Of a stretch of DNA of 64,000 nucleotides, positions 35,206 to 48,189 are shown piece after piece. This DNA is from Manis javanica. Its lineage: Eukaryota; Chordata; Mammalia; Pholidota; Manidae. The stretch covers positions 12,082,501 through 12,146,500 of the forward strand of contig NC_133167.1 of NCBI RefSeq assembly GCF_040802235.1, written 5' to 3'. Numbering within the stretch: the first letter of the stretch is position 1; every line of letters begins with the position of its first letter. Below the pieces are notes generated by a model that was not told where the DNA came from, searched no databases, and saw only the letters and a list, made by a program, of their open reading frames with translations. The position numbers and the translations under genes were made by a program.

Positions 35206-36899
35206 TAATAAAGAACAATTTAGAACATCCAGACATTTTGAAAAGAGAAATATTTGCTCCTTTGTGTTCCCAAACTTTTTTCATAGAAAACATGTGAATC
35301 ACAACTCATGCAGAGGCCAATCACAGAATTAAGTAAAGTTTAAGTTGTCTCCGGCCACCCCATTCATGGTAACTGCACAAAGCAAGCTTCTTTAGAACAG
35401 ATTCTCTATTCAAAAAGAATCATTTCTCCTGTGTTAGGACTGGAGTGTTTTGATACTTCCATTGAATATACATGCAGCGTTGGCTTCAATATTGTAATTC
35501 CATTAATTAGAGATTCTTTTTTTGATAAGAAGCTCTTCTTTTAAAATGTATGAAGTAGTAGATTTGTGCTTTTGCCTGAGCTCATTCATTTAGTGAAATT
35601 ATTAATTCATCTACCCTTCATTAACCTGTACACCTACGATTTGTGCACTTTTCTGCATATACATATTATAATTTATGGTATTTCAGAAGAAAAATCCTAA
35701 AAAAAATTAGCGGTTATATTTTTCCTAATGCCCCATCAGGTCTGTCACTTTGAGAGAAATGGAGTTTTATGTATGGAATGCGATTGGGTGGGTCAGAGTA
35801 ACGGGAGACCTTGAGTAACAGAGAGGGTGGCAGTTAAGGAGGGTCAGATGATGGTAAGGAATCACGAAGGCAGGTGGAGGTTTACCGGAGAACGAATAAT
35901 CGCTTGGTCAATTTCCACCTAAAGTCTTTTATATATTTCCTAGATCAGAACATACCACTTTATTTGCATGCACTCTTTGATGCATTTAGGACATTTACTC
36001 TGTTGTTATGTAAAAATTCCTCTGCAACTCACCAGAATCGTTTATTGTGCTTAACCAGTAGGTTTTCTCCCTCCCCACTTAGGGTCAGTGGTGAAGAGAG
36101 GGCAGAACTGACCTCAGTACTCACAAATATTCCATATCCTTGCTGCTTTGACTGGTGTTTATAACTTCCTCTGTTCCCCGTTGACACTGCTTTTGATATT
36201 TTAGAGAGCTGTGAATGAGGCAGAACCTTTGACAGACCAGAGATCTTTAGTTGAGAAATAGTGAATATGTAAACATGCTTACAGAATAGGAGGAATTCCT
36301 GGAAGAAAGAATTTCCTCCCCTCTGAACTTTATGATATTTATGTAGTCGTGAGTAGGAGGGGTTTTTAAAAATTGAGTGGGATATAGTAGAATTTCCAAA
36401 AAAAGTCTGGGAGTAGGTAGGTGAAAAGATGCAGGAAGTGATATGAATGAAAATGAAACACTTGTTTTTACTGTCAGTGTCTAGAGTTAAAAGTAATGCA
36501 AAGTAAAGGCCTGGTCGGCATCCACTGCACAGTTTTGTTTTGTTTTGTTTTGTTGACACAGTTCTGCATAATAAGGGTGTTTACACTGCAGCAGAGATCA
36601 CACGCTTTAGCAGAAATCATAATCACACGTTTATGTTTTCCCATGAGGCAAGTTCCTTGCCTGGTGCAGAAGGCAGCACAAACTTCGTTTACAAAATCAA
36701 GGTTGATGGGTACTGATTGTACCAACTAATTGTTTTGACTTCTCAAGGGCACCGCAGAAGTAACTGAAAATAAACGGTAACCACAGTGGGATCCAGAAAA
36801 CTTCTGGATGAGACCAAAACTGCAAGAATGAATAAACATGGATGGCTCCTGGCTCTTTCTTCCAACCATTTTCTCTAAGGTCTAACATAGTAAATGAGC
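35206..36899. other. Intronic sequence; no gene or named repeat
   Basis: AT-rich. It contains a (TTTTG)n stretch at 36532-36554. The 176-codon minus-strand open frame at 36029-36559 shows no domain and is judged fortuitous. Confidence 0.4.
36532..36554. repeat. (TTTTG)n short tandem repeat
   Basis: Four and a half TTTTG units. Confidence 0.9.
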
Positions 36900-37080
36900 A
36901 GGAATAAATGTAATATGATAACCATTTGCGGAGAACCTGTAAAGTACCTGGAACAATATCAAGTGTTTTATTGAATTCTCAGAGCAGTCCTGTGAAGAAG
37001 TTATTATTGTAACAAATGACAGAGGAGACCAAGAGGCTCAGGGCTATAAGTGACTGACACAGGACCTCAGTTACATCCAG
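36900..37080 (-). repeat. MIR SINE, antisense
   Basis: The order 'gtaaagtacctggaacaata', 'ttgaattctcagagcagtcc', 'tgtgaagaagttattattgt' and 'ccaagaggctcagggctata' matches the antisense MIR layout. Confidence 0.65.
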
Positions 37081-37989
37081 AATACTAACTAGCAGGGGGG
37101 CTACCTTCCAGTGTTGTAGGGGCTTCCAACAGCATCTCTAAAGTGCAAGAAAGGATGAGTTGACTTTGGTTGATGTTACCTTCTGATCCATTGCCCTCCC
37201 TTGAATTGGGGAAGTCTGCCCTTTTCTGCTGGTATTTCAGAGTATCCATCAAAACTCGCTTCAGTTTTCCTCTAAGGTCAAAAGCCACAGCAGAGGTTGT
37301 TCCAGGGGCCTGTATTATATACTAGACCCTCCCAAGGCAACTGGAGGTCACTGTTAAGCCTTTACAATGTAAACTTACTCAGCCATCCCGTGCCATCTTT
37401 CTAGCCCAACCATATGCAAATGCTGAAAAAGGGTGGGGTTAATTCTTCTCAAGTCCCTGTTCTTCTGGCACTGGCTGCTTCTCCATTCTCAGCCACTTCC
37501 CCACGCTCCAGCAAGTGCCTGACATTTTCTGATGCATCTTATGTCCTTGAGCACATATTTCCATTTAAAGAGGTTGTGTTGGAGGGTTTTTTTTTCACAT
37601 GGTCACTTACGCAAAGGAGTGATTCTAAATGTTTTACAAAGATGCATGTAAAATAACAACAAAACATGCAATAAGAGGGTAAAAGTCAGTATTTGCAACA
37701 ACCAAAAAAAGGCAATAGCAGGAAAGTTAGATGTAGTCAGGAGTAGGTAAAAGGAGTAGAATCAGTAAATAAAATTCATAACCGTGAAGTCCTGTATTCT
37801 TGCTAACAGTGCTTCCTAGTGACCCAGTCAGAGAGGAAAACATGATCAGCCATGAGATTAAGAGGGCAACAGATACAAGAAAATAATTTGCTCTGGACAT
37901 GTTCGGCTTTGGCTTGTACTGAGACAAGAGACAAGACAGGTTTTTTTGTGTGACTTTTCTTTCATAAAGGGCTGAATGATGCAATGAGA
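37081..37989. other. Intronic sequence; nothing recognised
   Basis: No exon or named repeat was seen between the MIR and the MER5A. Confidence 0.4.
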
Positions 37990-38145
37990 GATGCTCACCG
38001 CTTAGAATCTGGTCCATGGGCCAGCAGCATTGGCCCCACCTGGGAGCTTGCTTAGAAATGCAGAATCCCAGGCCCCATGTCAGAACTGCTGGCTTGGAAG
38101 GTGCATTTTAAAAAGATTCTCTGGTGATTTGTAAGCATTTAAAAA
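37990..38145 (+). mobile_element. MER5A (hAT-Charlie non-autonomous DNA transposon)
   Basis: The series 'aatctggtccatgggccagc', 'agcattggccccacctggga', 'gcttgcttagaaatgcagaa', 'tcccaggccccatgtcagaa' and 'gattctctggtgattt' matches the MER5A consensus order. It is a small inactive element. Confidence 0.85.
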
Positions 38146-38764
38146 TGTAAGGAACAGGAGAATAAGTTACTACTATGGCCCTGTCTTGCACTATTGTCAG
38201 AGGCAATTGTATGAGGGTCCATTACAGTGTAGTTTATTCTGCGGCTCTTTGAGAGAGTTGCTTATAGCAAAGATAAAGTTTAGACCACCTAGGAATAAGA
38301 ATAGGTTTGGTTCACTGCGAAATGACTTGAGAGAAACCCCTTGCTTATTTGTGTTCTATTTTTTTCTCTATCTAAGACCTTGATAGTAGTGTGAACTTAA
38401 TGAGCGCTTCTAGGTCAAAAAAAAATTCCATAACGTACATGAAGTGGTTGCAGTCTGAATATACAAAAGCTCTCCTCCAGGTTATAGCCCTAACAATGTG
38501 TTCCAGGATGAGGCCAGTGATACCCTGCTTACCAAGAGTATTTTCAAGCAGAATCACCCTAACCATGAAGGACACACAATGATAATTCCTTGTTGTTTTA
38601 TGCAATTTATATTGCTATCACATTGAAACCCTTAGTGATTTGGAAAATAATTGACTGTATCAGGAAATCTACTCAAATTAGAAAATTAAGAAAAAACGTT
38701 TTTTCCTCATACTCATTGAGTCTCAGAAAAAAATGTTTTGGGAGTGGGTATAGAGAATGTCAGA

Positions 38765-38885
38765 GCCCGTGAATCTGGAGACCAGAATTCCAACCCTGGC
38801 TCTGTGACTCTTTGCCAAATCACTTCTCTTGGGGAGGGTCTGTTTCCTGATGTGTGAAATTAAGGGATTAGAAGATTGGATTCTT
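38765..38885 (+). repeat. MIR SINE
   Basis: The order 'gaccagaattccaaccctgg', 'ctctgtgactctttgccaaa', 'tctgtttcctgatgtgtgaa' is the MIR sense core. Confidence 0.7.
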
Positions 38886-38889
38886 GCAT

Positions 38890-39190
38890 TTGCCAGTTCT
38901 GTGCCCCAGAGTTCTCATGGCTTCTCCTGCTCATCCCTCAGGTCCTCACATGTCACCTCCTCAGGGAGGGCATCCTGGATCACCAGGTGGAAGTGTTTTC
39001 CCCAGCTCCTTCTGCTGCAACCTTCTTCATCCCCTTACTCTGCTTCATTTACCTTGTGGCTCTTACCACTACCTAAAGTGATGTTTTTAACGTATTTAAT
39101 TTCTTCTTTCTCTTTTCCAACCTTCCTGCCTTCAAATGTAAGTGCCATTGAGAGACAGAAACTTGTCTTTTATACTCTATTTACTATATG
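38890..39190 (+). repeat. L2 3' region
   Basis: The order 'cacatgtcacctcctcaggg', 'agggcatcctggatcacc', 'cccttactctgcttcattta', 'gagagacagaaacttgtctt', 'ttatactctatttactatat' is the L2 sense layout. It lies directly next to a MIR. Confidence 0.65.
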
Positions 39191-39379
39191 AAAGTAATAG
39201 AGGGAAAACTTCTGTTCCCACTGCAACTGATGTGCTTAAAGAGAGTCAAGAGAGTAGACTGGATACACATCAGTGAGAAACTGTAGTGGAATTATGACTT
39301 GAGAATTTTCAGATTGTCAGTATCTGCTAATGACTGAGTCATCCTCCTGGTCTACGTGGTAAGTGGTGGGAATGCAATT

Positions 39380-39600
39380 ATAGAGAAAGATACTGAGCAC
39401 ATCCTGTGTGCCAGGTACTGTATTTATCTGATCTCTTTTAATCCTCATGACAACCCTACAGCAGAGTATTTTTATTCCTATTTTATAGATATGGAAAGAT
39501 GCTTAGAGATCAGGAACTTGCCCCAGATCAAATGACTAGTAAACGCTGAATCCAGGCAGTCTGACTTCAGAGTCTGTGTTCTCCACGACTGTCCTGTGCT
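39380..39600 (-). repeat. MIR SINE, antisense, well preserved
   Basis: The elements 'tgtgtgccaggtactgtatt', 'cttttaatcctcatgacaac', 'attcctattttatagatatg', 'aacttgccccagatcaaatg' and 'caggcagtctgacttcagag' occur in antisense MIR order across its full core. Confidence 0.8.
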
Positions 39601-41064
39601 GCAGACCAGTTCCACCAGGCAGTCAGGCCTCATTAAAAATGCTGTTAGCATCCATGGGAGACAGCAAGGAGAGAAAAGGAAGCCTCAGGGTACTAGCCAT
39701 AGAAGGGGGTTTTTAAAAAGAGTTTCCTAACAAGAAAAGAGCTGTGGCTACTTCTGTTCTGCTTAACAATTTTTTTCAATTACAATTCTCAGCAATGCAG
39801 GACATTAAGAGTGACACCAACTTCGGACCCTGGGGGGTCAGTGTTTAGTCATTTCCCAAGAACAGGACTGGCACTGAGTGGGTTAAGCCTGCAAACAAAG
39901 CCTCCTTCAATTCTGAAAGGGGCATCATTTGATTCTCCTATAGAAATACATTTCTGGCACAATAAGCATGGTGGTAATTGGGTTGCAGCATTACATCTGT
40001 TCCGTTGTCTTTTGTAGTCTTGATTTTAACGTTCATGTTTACAAATGAGAGGTTTTCTTCCTCCACTGAAGTGGTATTTGTTTGCCTCTTGTCTTTCACA
40101 GTAGTGTCAGTGGGCTGGAAATAAGTGCTTGTCTTTGCTGAACTCGACATATTGACCTACATTAAATGATGTTGAAATAATACAATGTAATGAATGTGAC
40201 AGAGTTAGTGGCACTAGAGAGAAACATTTGCCTTTGAGAATGTTAATATTTGGTAATTGAAGTGGAAATGTTTACCTCTGAGACTACAAGAATTAATGGA
40301 CCCAAATCATCAAAAGTTCCTTTAATTGTGCTGCTAAATGTGACAATAGTTGGTTCTTCTAATTCAGTTTCTGCATTCTTCCTCTCCCGACATGCAGAAT
40401 TTGGGAAGTTTAGCAGCTCTTGAATTTACATTAAACACCAAAATGACAGAGTTTAACTATAGGATCCATGGGGGGACGGGTCTATTTTAAAAGATGACAC
40501 CATTTATGATTAGCACAATGAGCTTTTTTCTTCATATAATTATTTTAGTAATTACCAATTTAAGTGACTGATTAAGGCTGTCCCAATGACCAATGACTTT
40601 GGCCTTTCAAATCCCACATTCTATAAAAAAGAACATATGCGTGAACATTTGACTTGGCAAACAAGCAAACAAAAAAACTTAAGATTTGCTGGCCAATGAA
40701 TATGATAGTTAAATTATTTTTAAACACCCATTGTTTATTTGATTAGCTCTTTAAAAGTTCCTTTGTTACAGCTCTTTAGAATGAGAAAATTGAAATTGAC
40801 TCTAGCCTAGTGACCTCACAACAATGAAAGGGATGTTGGAGCTCAGTAATTATTTTGAAGAGGAAAAATTTAAATACAGAGAACTGATATTCAGACTCAT
40901 TTACTTTTTTATGTTTTTTACATTATTATTTAAAAGTATACATTCAAAAAAGGATTTTACTTTCAAAGAAAAGTATTTCAGTTTGCTTTACAGCCTATCT
41001 GTATTCGGGGGCAGCAATCCAACCAATTTGAAAAATGTATCTTTTTATCATTAAGAAGCAGTGG
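39601..41064. other. Intronic sequence; no gene recognised
   Basis: It includes a 70-codon minus-strand frame at 39938-40150 that begins with a true ATG (see findings). Otherwise AT-rich and non-coding. Confidence 0.4.
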
Positions 41065-41165
41065 TTTCCAAGCTGTGTAACCTTGGCCAAGTCTTTAAGC
41101 TTCTTTGGGTGTCAGTTTCATTGTCTTTAAAACAAGAAAGTTGGACCTAAGACCTTTAAAGATAC
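41065..41165 (+). repeat. MIR SINE fragment
   Basis: 'gctgtgtaaccttggccaag' followed by 'gtcagtttcattgtctttaa' is the MIR sense core. Confidence 0.6.
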
Positions 41166-43329
41166 TTTAGTCCTAAAAAATCTAGGGAGTTTTTATTTTT
41201 TTTAAGAGGACGCTGTAGAGAATTAAAATAATTTTTTTCATTTTAATAACCATGATTGATACGATACATGATTTTAGCCACAAGAAGAATTGGTTCAAAT
41301 AATCTACAACCAGATTTGTATTTCAGTGATGGGAACGGCATAGTTATTTGAGGATGTAATGAAGGGAATGGTGATTTACACCCCCAAGGACAGGGCTAAT
41401 GGCATGAAAATTGACAAAAGGACAGCCAACAGTGACAAAGGTGGGCAAGACAGGTTCCTCCAACCTTGGGGAGGGCCCAAGGCAAGCTCGTAATCTCATT
41501 TCCCTCTTTCCCTTCCTGCAGAGAACAGTAAGACCCATCTGCTTTAACAGAGCCAGGTTTCCAGTTTGTATTCCCAACCTTTGTAATTACAGCTCTCGGG
41601 CTTAAAGTCAGTGCCAAGCTCCACAGGACTAGAATGTAGGTGAGGGGGAGGAGTTTGAACTGTCCTTCAAGCCCCACACCTTCTCCTTGTCCTGGACAGC
41701 ATAGCAGGAACCTCTCCTCCTAGTTCTGTCTCTCTTTTTGTTTTCTGTCTCCGCTTCTCTCACTTCCTTCTCACACTTGGTGTGATTTCAGAGGTGCTGA
41801 GAAGACAGCAGAGTCTCCCCTCCCAGGGCATCCTTCCGGCAACCTGGTCCCTAGTCCAGGGAGTTTCATTCAGCAGTTAGCAGTCAACCTTAAATATGCA
41901 AGATGGCCATTCTTATATTCACACCAGAAGTGTAAATCCATCCCCCAGCAGGTGTACCCTGGAACTCCATTAGGATAAAAGGGCAGAGAAGTGGGAGGTT
42001 AGTGGTACCACAGATAACTTCTCATTGCCTTCCTGGTAGCTAAAATCTAATCTCTGATACAGTGTACCACAGTTTACATGACACCCTGACACCGATCCTT
42101 GTTGATTCTCCTGGACCAGGAGGGTGAAATACAGTTTGGCCCTCACATTTCCAATACCCTGAGAGACCTTCAAGGCTAGGCAGTGGGTTTATTGTTCTGT
42201 ATTTCCAGGGCAGTGAAAGGTCTGGCACATAGTAGGTGTTTACTAAATGCTTGTTCACCATAAGAAGGAATGTGACCATTGATGATGACGGAAGTGCAGG
42301 TTACGCATATGAAAGGAAATCTAAGCTCATGGTTTGTGGTAAAGAAATGTTCAGGTATGTTCCAAGCAAAAATATTTAGGTGATAAGGTACTAGCATGTA
42401 GAATCTGCTCAGTAGTCATAAAATGAATTGAAGTGAAGTGAATAGAATTGAATTTCAAAATTCCCACAAACGTCTATTCAAATATAAAAATAGTGAACTG
42501 TTGGTTGGCATGAATGTATACTCTTGAATAAATAAGACTCAGGCAGGCAGGTGCCATCCTTGTTCCAACACCAGCTCCTTCCTTTGTGGGTGCCTGGGTG
42601 GCATGCACAGGCCTCGCTGTTTGGTGAGGGGGGTTATTGTCATGCCTTCTGATGCTGTTCGCTGTCACGAGTCGGCCAGAACAGAACACTGAGTGGGGTG
42701 CAGAAAATTACTGATTATAATTCAGGAAGTGTGGATGACAGGGTCTTGACAGCATTCCCTTCCCAGTCCCATGATGGAGAGCAGTTTATATTCTCAAGAA
42801 AACCCTTAATAAATCACCAGACCTATGTGATTTTATCAGTGAATGTGCTATTTCAGTTCTTAAAAGCTCCGCTTCTTTCCTTCAGGTCCGCAAGCTTCCT
42901 TGACACTGTTTTAGAGAATCATAGTAACTATGCTCTATGTGTCTTTCTTTAAATCCTGATTTTCATTTAATAGTCTCTTTTACATCTGTACTTTTTAAAC
43001 ATTTCTTGCTTTTTTTAAAAAAACTTTGAGTTATTGAATTAATAACTCAAAATGTAGAAAATAATGAAGAAGAAAACTAGTGATCACCCATAATCCCACC
43101 ACCCACTGGCAACAACAGTTGGTGTGCTTATTTGAAACATTTGTCTGTTCACAAAAATATTCTTGGGCACATTAGCTTAACCAAACTAATATTGAATATT
43201 TATAATTTTAGTGTGTCTTAAATGATTCAAGCTAAATTTTGTGCTGAGGACTCTTTCTTCCAGCTTTTATGTCTATACGAACTCCACGTGAGTTATAAAT
43301 TGTAAATAATGAAGGAGAAATGGTGCAAC
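41166..43329. other. Intronic sequence; mostly unclassified
   Basis: A short L2/MIR-like end occurs near 42222-42255 ('ctggcacatagtaggtgttt'). The stretch 43060-43170 ('cacccataatcccaccaccc') resembles an old interspersed repeat that I cannot name. No exon was seen. Confidence 0.4.
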
Positions 43330-43450
43330 GATCATAAACCTTTAGACCTGAAGGGAAACTTTATCTAAAACAGATAAGGAAACCGAGTCACAGGGAAGTT
43401 TAAGTGGATATGGTGAGGGTACAGAGCAAGGCCACAGAAGATCTCAGACC
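43330..43450 (-). repeat. MIR SINE remnant, antisense
   Basis: 'aaacagataaggaaaccgag' and 'tcacagggaagtttaagtgg' follow the antisense MIR core; the remainder is diverged. Confidence 0.45.
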
Positions 43451-43877
43451 CTGTGTTTTTTGTCCTCTGGCAATGCAGCTATAGGTATAATTTAGCATCT
43501 TAAAAAGAAAGTCTCCATTTTTACTTGTATTTCCATGGGGGTCTGCAGTAAAATTGAATACGTCTTTAAACCCAATAGACCCTTCAACTGCATTCAAAGG
43601 AGTTTAAATAGTACAGGCATGGTTTTCTTCTGGAACATACTTGGTCACTATTATCTGTTGTTTGCTGAGACCCTGACTTATGTGTGCAAGCAGGTTGAAT
43701 ATATGTGCCTCTGGTTTGTGAGTGCAGGGAAGGGTGCCGTGTGCCCTTGGGCTTGTGTCACATTTGTAGATGACATGACGCCTTTTGTCACCATCTCTAG
43801 TGATCTGAATGACGGCACGTGGTGTCTCAGAGCTCTAAGAGGGTCGGAATTTGACTTCGAGGGATACAAACACTGCC

Positions 43878-44465
43878 AGTAGATTTCTGTTGCTGTCATA
43901 ACAAAATGCTGCCAGAACTGCAAGGTTAGTGGCTAAAACAGGGCAGATATATTATCTTAGCCTAGTGTAGGTGAGAAGTCCAGGAGGGCTCACCAGGCTA
44001 ACCCGAGATGTCAGCAGGGCTGCGTTCCTTTCTGCAGGCTTTGAGGGGGTCATCTGTTTCCTGTTCTTGGGGTTGTTGGCAGAATTCAGTTCCTTGCAAC
44101 TGTAGAGCCAAGCTTCCCATTTTCTGCTGGATGTCAGCTGAGGGCCATTCCAGTTTCTAGAGGCTACTGTGTTCCTTGGCCACAACCTCTTTCCTCCATG
44201 TTCAAAGCCAGCAGTGGGGTTCCAGCACCTCACATGTTACATCTCTCTTACTCTTCTGCCTTTCTCCTCTGCTGTTAAGGACTCAGGTGATTAGACTCAG
44301 CCACCTGGATACCCCCAGGATGATGTCCCCATCTCAGTGTTCTTAACCTTAATCACTTCTGCAAAGTCCCCTTTTCCAAGATGCTGGCATAGTCTCAGGT
44401 TTTGGAAGTTAGGATGTACACATCTTTGGGAAGTCTACCATAAACACACACATAGAAGGATTATT
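43878..44465 (-). repeat. ERVL/MaLR-class LTR, antisense
   Basis: It reads 'tgttgctgtcataacaaaat', 'aaggttagtggctaaaacag', 'tcagcagggctgcgttcctt', 'tccagtttctagaggctact', 'ttccttggccacaacctctt', 'catgttcaaagccagcagtg'. This is a common mammalian LTR in antisense, about 590 bp long. Confidence 0.65.
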
Positions 44466-44559
44466 AAAAGGAGCAAATACTCCCTAAGCACTATTTTCTG
44501 ATCCTAATACAAAGTGGAGAAAATGGTCTTTTGTGGAAGACATGGGCTCAGTTCTCAAA

Positions 44560-44690
44560 CCTGATCCTTTCTGCTTGTGAGGCCTTAAGTTAATAGGCCT
44601 TAGCTTTTTTCCTTGTAAAATAAGGAGACACAAAATTCTCACGAGAATCAAATGATAACATGACTGAGAGATTTTAAGCTATGTTCATGT
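44560..44690 (+). repeat. MIR SINE fragment
   Basis: 'ctgcttgtgaggccttaagt', 'ttttccttgtaaaataagga' and 'aatcaaatgataacatgact' follow MIR sense order. Diverged. Confidence 0.5.
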
Positions 44691-45719
44691 TCATTGTCAT
44701 AGTTTCCATCCATCTAAGGAGCCCGTTGCTCATTTGCTTCTGTGTCCACGTGCCTAGAAACAGGCCTCTTGGAATGAGCATCACGGTCACTCAGTAGGTG
44801 ATGGACCGCCATGAATCATGCCTAGAGGGGGGCCTGCTCAGGGCATTCAGGGGCAGCTGACTCTGTTTAAGGTTTGCTTAGGGCCTAGTCTCCAACCAGG
44901 CTTCATCATTTTGTTTACGTGAGAGTACATTTGATCCCTGGTAGATCTCACACTTACCAGACCCTCAGCTTCCTTCTCTCCATCCCCTCTAACATCCTGT
45001 ACTGAGGAGCCCATGGGGTGGGACCAGATGCTCTGTGTCAGGGCCAGGCAAGCTGTCATCAGTTTGTGTCCATGGACTAAGTGACCATTACTCAGAAAGA
45101 GAGGCAGAAAACTATCTTTGATCCTTTAACCTAATGTATAAATGAACCATTTAACACAGGCAGTTTTATTCAACACGGCATCTTTGATTCATTAATAAGC
45201 AGAGACTTGGTATATTTCTGCTCACAGAGGAGGGGATCGGGTATTCCTCAATGTAGTTTCAGTTCCCTTGGAGGGCAAATGGACCAGGTAATGTTGTGGT
45301 TCACCAGGAGTCTAGCCTTAGACCTTCTTCTGGGTGCTGACCCTGAGAACCTCCCTGCGCAGCTCAGCTCTCACCTATGTGCTGGCACTTCCAACTCCAT
45401 CTCGTCTTCGCGCTCTGTTGTTGAGTTCTGACCACTGATGCCTCTATCCCGCAGTTCCTCAGTTACTTCCCACTCAGCAGGATCCATATCGAACACATTT
45501 TCTTGCCTCATAAATCTGCTCTTCTTTTTTCTTGGGCTTTGTATCTCAGTTGATCCAGTTAAGCCCAAACTGTAACCGTGCTGCATTCTGTCCACTCTCT
45601 GCCACCGTGCGTCGGATCATGCATCGACTGCTGACAGCTCTACCTCCTAAATATTTCAAACATCTCCATGACCTTAATGATCTAGGTTAGTCACTTACGA
45701 TTCCTTCCCCAGATTGTCT
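44691..45719. other. Intronic sequence; nothing recognised
   Basis: Slightly GC-richer than its surroundings. No exon, repeat family or RNA gene was recognised. Confidence 0.4.
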
Positions 45720-46250
45720 TTTGCAATGTTCCTGAGGTTTTCTCCCAGCCTTCTAACTAGTCACTGTCCATTCTCTGGTCTTCCCACATAGTAATCCACC
45801 TTGCACACTTTGCCTACATTACCTTGTGAGTCCATAGCTGGGGCCATGATACATTGCTTCCTGAATGCTGCTAATGCTCTTGATTATGGCCTCGAGTGAT
45901 TAAGTGTCAACCAGTTCCAACGTACCTTTCCTGCCTCACTTTCTAGAAGATTCCTTCCTTAATTTTCTTTACACTACAGCCATTCAAAGCTTCGTGCATT
46001 TCCCACATGTGCCATGCAGTTTTATGCCACCTGCTGCTCAGAGCACCCTTCCTTTCTTTCTCTTCTTGTTCAGCTCCTACTTGCCTTTCAAGACCCATCT
46101 CATTCTGCCCTTCACCTGGTACCCTCTCTTGAGTCCCTAGGGAAGCAGTGTCTCCCTCTTCTGTGGCTCTATAGCACTTCTTAAATATGCTAATCATTGT
46201 TGTCATCATTTAGTAATTGCCTCACCTCATCAGACAATAGCCAAGTTTTA
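45720..46250 (+). repeat. L2 3' region, long fragment
   Basis: L2 landmarks in order: 'cttttgcaatgttcctgagg', 'ccagccttctaactagtcac', 'tgttcagctcctacttgcct', 'ttcaagacccatctcattct', 'tgtctccctcttctgtggct', 'ctatagcacttcttaaatat'. About 500 bp, sense, decayed. Confidence 0.7.
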
Positions 46251-47044
46251 TTACACTGTAATCAATGATTCTTGGCTAAATGGATGGAGAGATGTATGTG
46301 CATATTTATAATTTTTTAAATATTCTAACCACATCATTTTTGAAGGAGAAATGCACTGTAGACATTGTAATACAAGAGAAGCACTATCTTTCTCTTCCTT
46401 ACTTAGATGCTTTAATTACCAAGCATTGAAAATAATAGCCCAGCATTCAGGTTCAATGCTTTTGGAAAAATGAAGTTGGTTCAAAGATTTTGAAGAAGGA
46501 TGCATTCTAACTATCACCTTTCAATGAAATGTGACTATGAGGAAAATTGCCTTTTAGGTCTGTGATTTATTTATTTTTCAAAGTACATACCCCATTGTTT
46601 CTCATTGCAATTTTTAGCTCCTGAACATTTGTACCATTTCTAAATTTTTTTTTCTAGTTGCAGTGAGTTATATTAAATTGTACATTAAGTTGCTGGGAGA
46701 AACATGGAGACATTAAATTGCCCCACCACTCAAACCGAACATCTTTGATCTAATAGTTGCAAACTCCGACATCCCCTTGCTGCCTGGGTTAAAGGCCCAG
46801 GGGCCACCTTTGAGGCCCCGGCATGCAGCTCACACCTGTAAGCCACATACCTTCACGTCCGGTCTTCCCCAGACCAGAAAGCGGCCTTACAGTTCTTCCT
46901 CAGATGTCCTCAAGGAGTTCGTCCCTGAGCTCCTACCAAACCCTAGTCAGCCTGCTTGTGCTCATCCCCAGCTTCTCCTTTCCCTGGAGGTAACCTCTGA
47001 GCAGAATGGTGCTCATCATTCTCTCACTTTTATTTTTACTTTCT
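46251..47044. other. Intronic sequence; nothing recognised
   Basis: AT-rich to 46750, then GC-richer to about 47020 with a chance open frame. No repeat was assigned. Confidence 0.4.
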
Positions 47045-47780
47045 TGTTTTGAAAACATCCATATTTATTTTTAAAAATTGTAAAATAATACATGGAATCT
47101 CATACACTCATACTCCCTTTCCCCAGATTCCCCAAATGTTAACACTTTATCACACTTAAAATTCATCAGTCTCTCTCTCCAGCCATTCTCTCTCTCTGTG
47201 TCTCATCCTGTCTCTCAAACACACTCACACGCGTGCACACACCACACTTGCAATGTTGTTTTTCTGTTTGAGAATGAATTGCATATATGATTACCTTTCA
47301 CCTCAAAATGCCAAAATACTTCAGGTATAGCCCCGAAAGCAGTTCTCTTGCCTATATATATATAGATACCTATAATGTAGTGATCAAAATCAAGAAATGA
47401 ACATTGATAGACAATATATTGTGATCCATAAACCTTACTAAGATTTTGCCAAGTAATCCACGGTGCTTTTTCTGGTCCCTCTGGATCCAAAGGTCCCATT
47501 ACATTTAGATGTCACATCTCTAATCTTTTTTAACCTAGAACAGTTTTTCCATCTCTCTGTGTTTTTCTTGACCTTGATATTTTGAAAAACATAGACCCAT
47601 TGCTTTGGGACTGATGCCTTCTCCTGATTAGATTCAAGGTATGCTGTGTTTGGGGCAGGTTTGTCACAGAAACTGTGGAGTGTCCTAACTGCACCCTGTT
47701 GGGTGGGAATGGATGTCTGTGTCATTACTGGTCTCTTATGACAGTGTCTGCTAGGTTTCCTCCCTTATAAAGTTACTCAG
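47045..47780 (-). mobile_element. L1M 3' region, antisense, left part
   Basis: 'caaatgttaacactttatca', 'tctggtccctctggatccaa', 'tcacatctctaatctttttt' and 'gtttttcttgaccttgatat' follow the antisense L1M/L1ME 3' layout. A second piece of similar origin continues at 48190-48600 beyond an LTR. Confidence 0.65.
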
Positions 47781-47784
47781 TTCT

Positions 47785-48185
47785 GTCTTTGCACAGGCTA
47801 CAATAAGAAATAGCACAGACTGGGTGGCTTAAACAACAAACACATATTTCTCATGGTTCTGGAGGTTGGGAAGTCCAAGACCAAGGACAGGCAGATCCAG
47901 TGTCTGGTGAGGGGCCTCTTCCTCATCTGCAGAAGGCCACCTTCTTGCTGTATCCTCACTGAACAGAGAAAGAAGCAAGCTTTCTAGTGTCTCTTAGGAT
48001 GGCATTAATCCCATTTATGACAGCTATACCTCCATGACCCAGTTACCTCCCCAAGGCCCCAAGACCAGGTAGCACCACATTGGAGGATTAGGGTTTCAGC
48101 CTATAAAGTGGGGGACACAAGCACAGACCATATAGTTCCCCATGTAACTTGTGGAGAGGTCCTCAGGCTCCCTTGTTCACCTTAT
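47785..48185 (-). repeat. ERVL/MaLR-class LTR nested in L1M
   Basis: 'agactgggtggcttaaacaa', 'atttctcatggttctggagg', 'ttgggaagtccaagaccaag', 'cttcttgctgtatcctcact' and 'aaggccccaagaccaggtag' are the standard landmarks of one of the commonest mammalian LTR families, read in antisense. It separates two antisense L1M pieces, so it probably inserted into the L1. Confidence 0.75.
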
Positions 48186-48189
48186 CCTT

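Noticed and set aside
36029..36559. 176-codon minus-strand open frame
   Set aside because: No domain, signal or homology is recognised, and the composition reflects AT-rich DNA. A single long chance frame is expected in 64 kb.
39811..43882. Several 65-115-codon frames considered as possible exons of an antisense or nested gene
   Set aside because: No splice-site pairing, domain or codon pattern supports them, and some overlap MIR or LTR sequence. Only 39938-40150 was kept as a low-interest finding.
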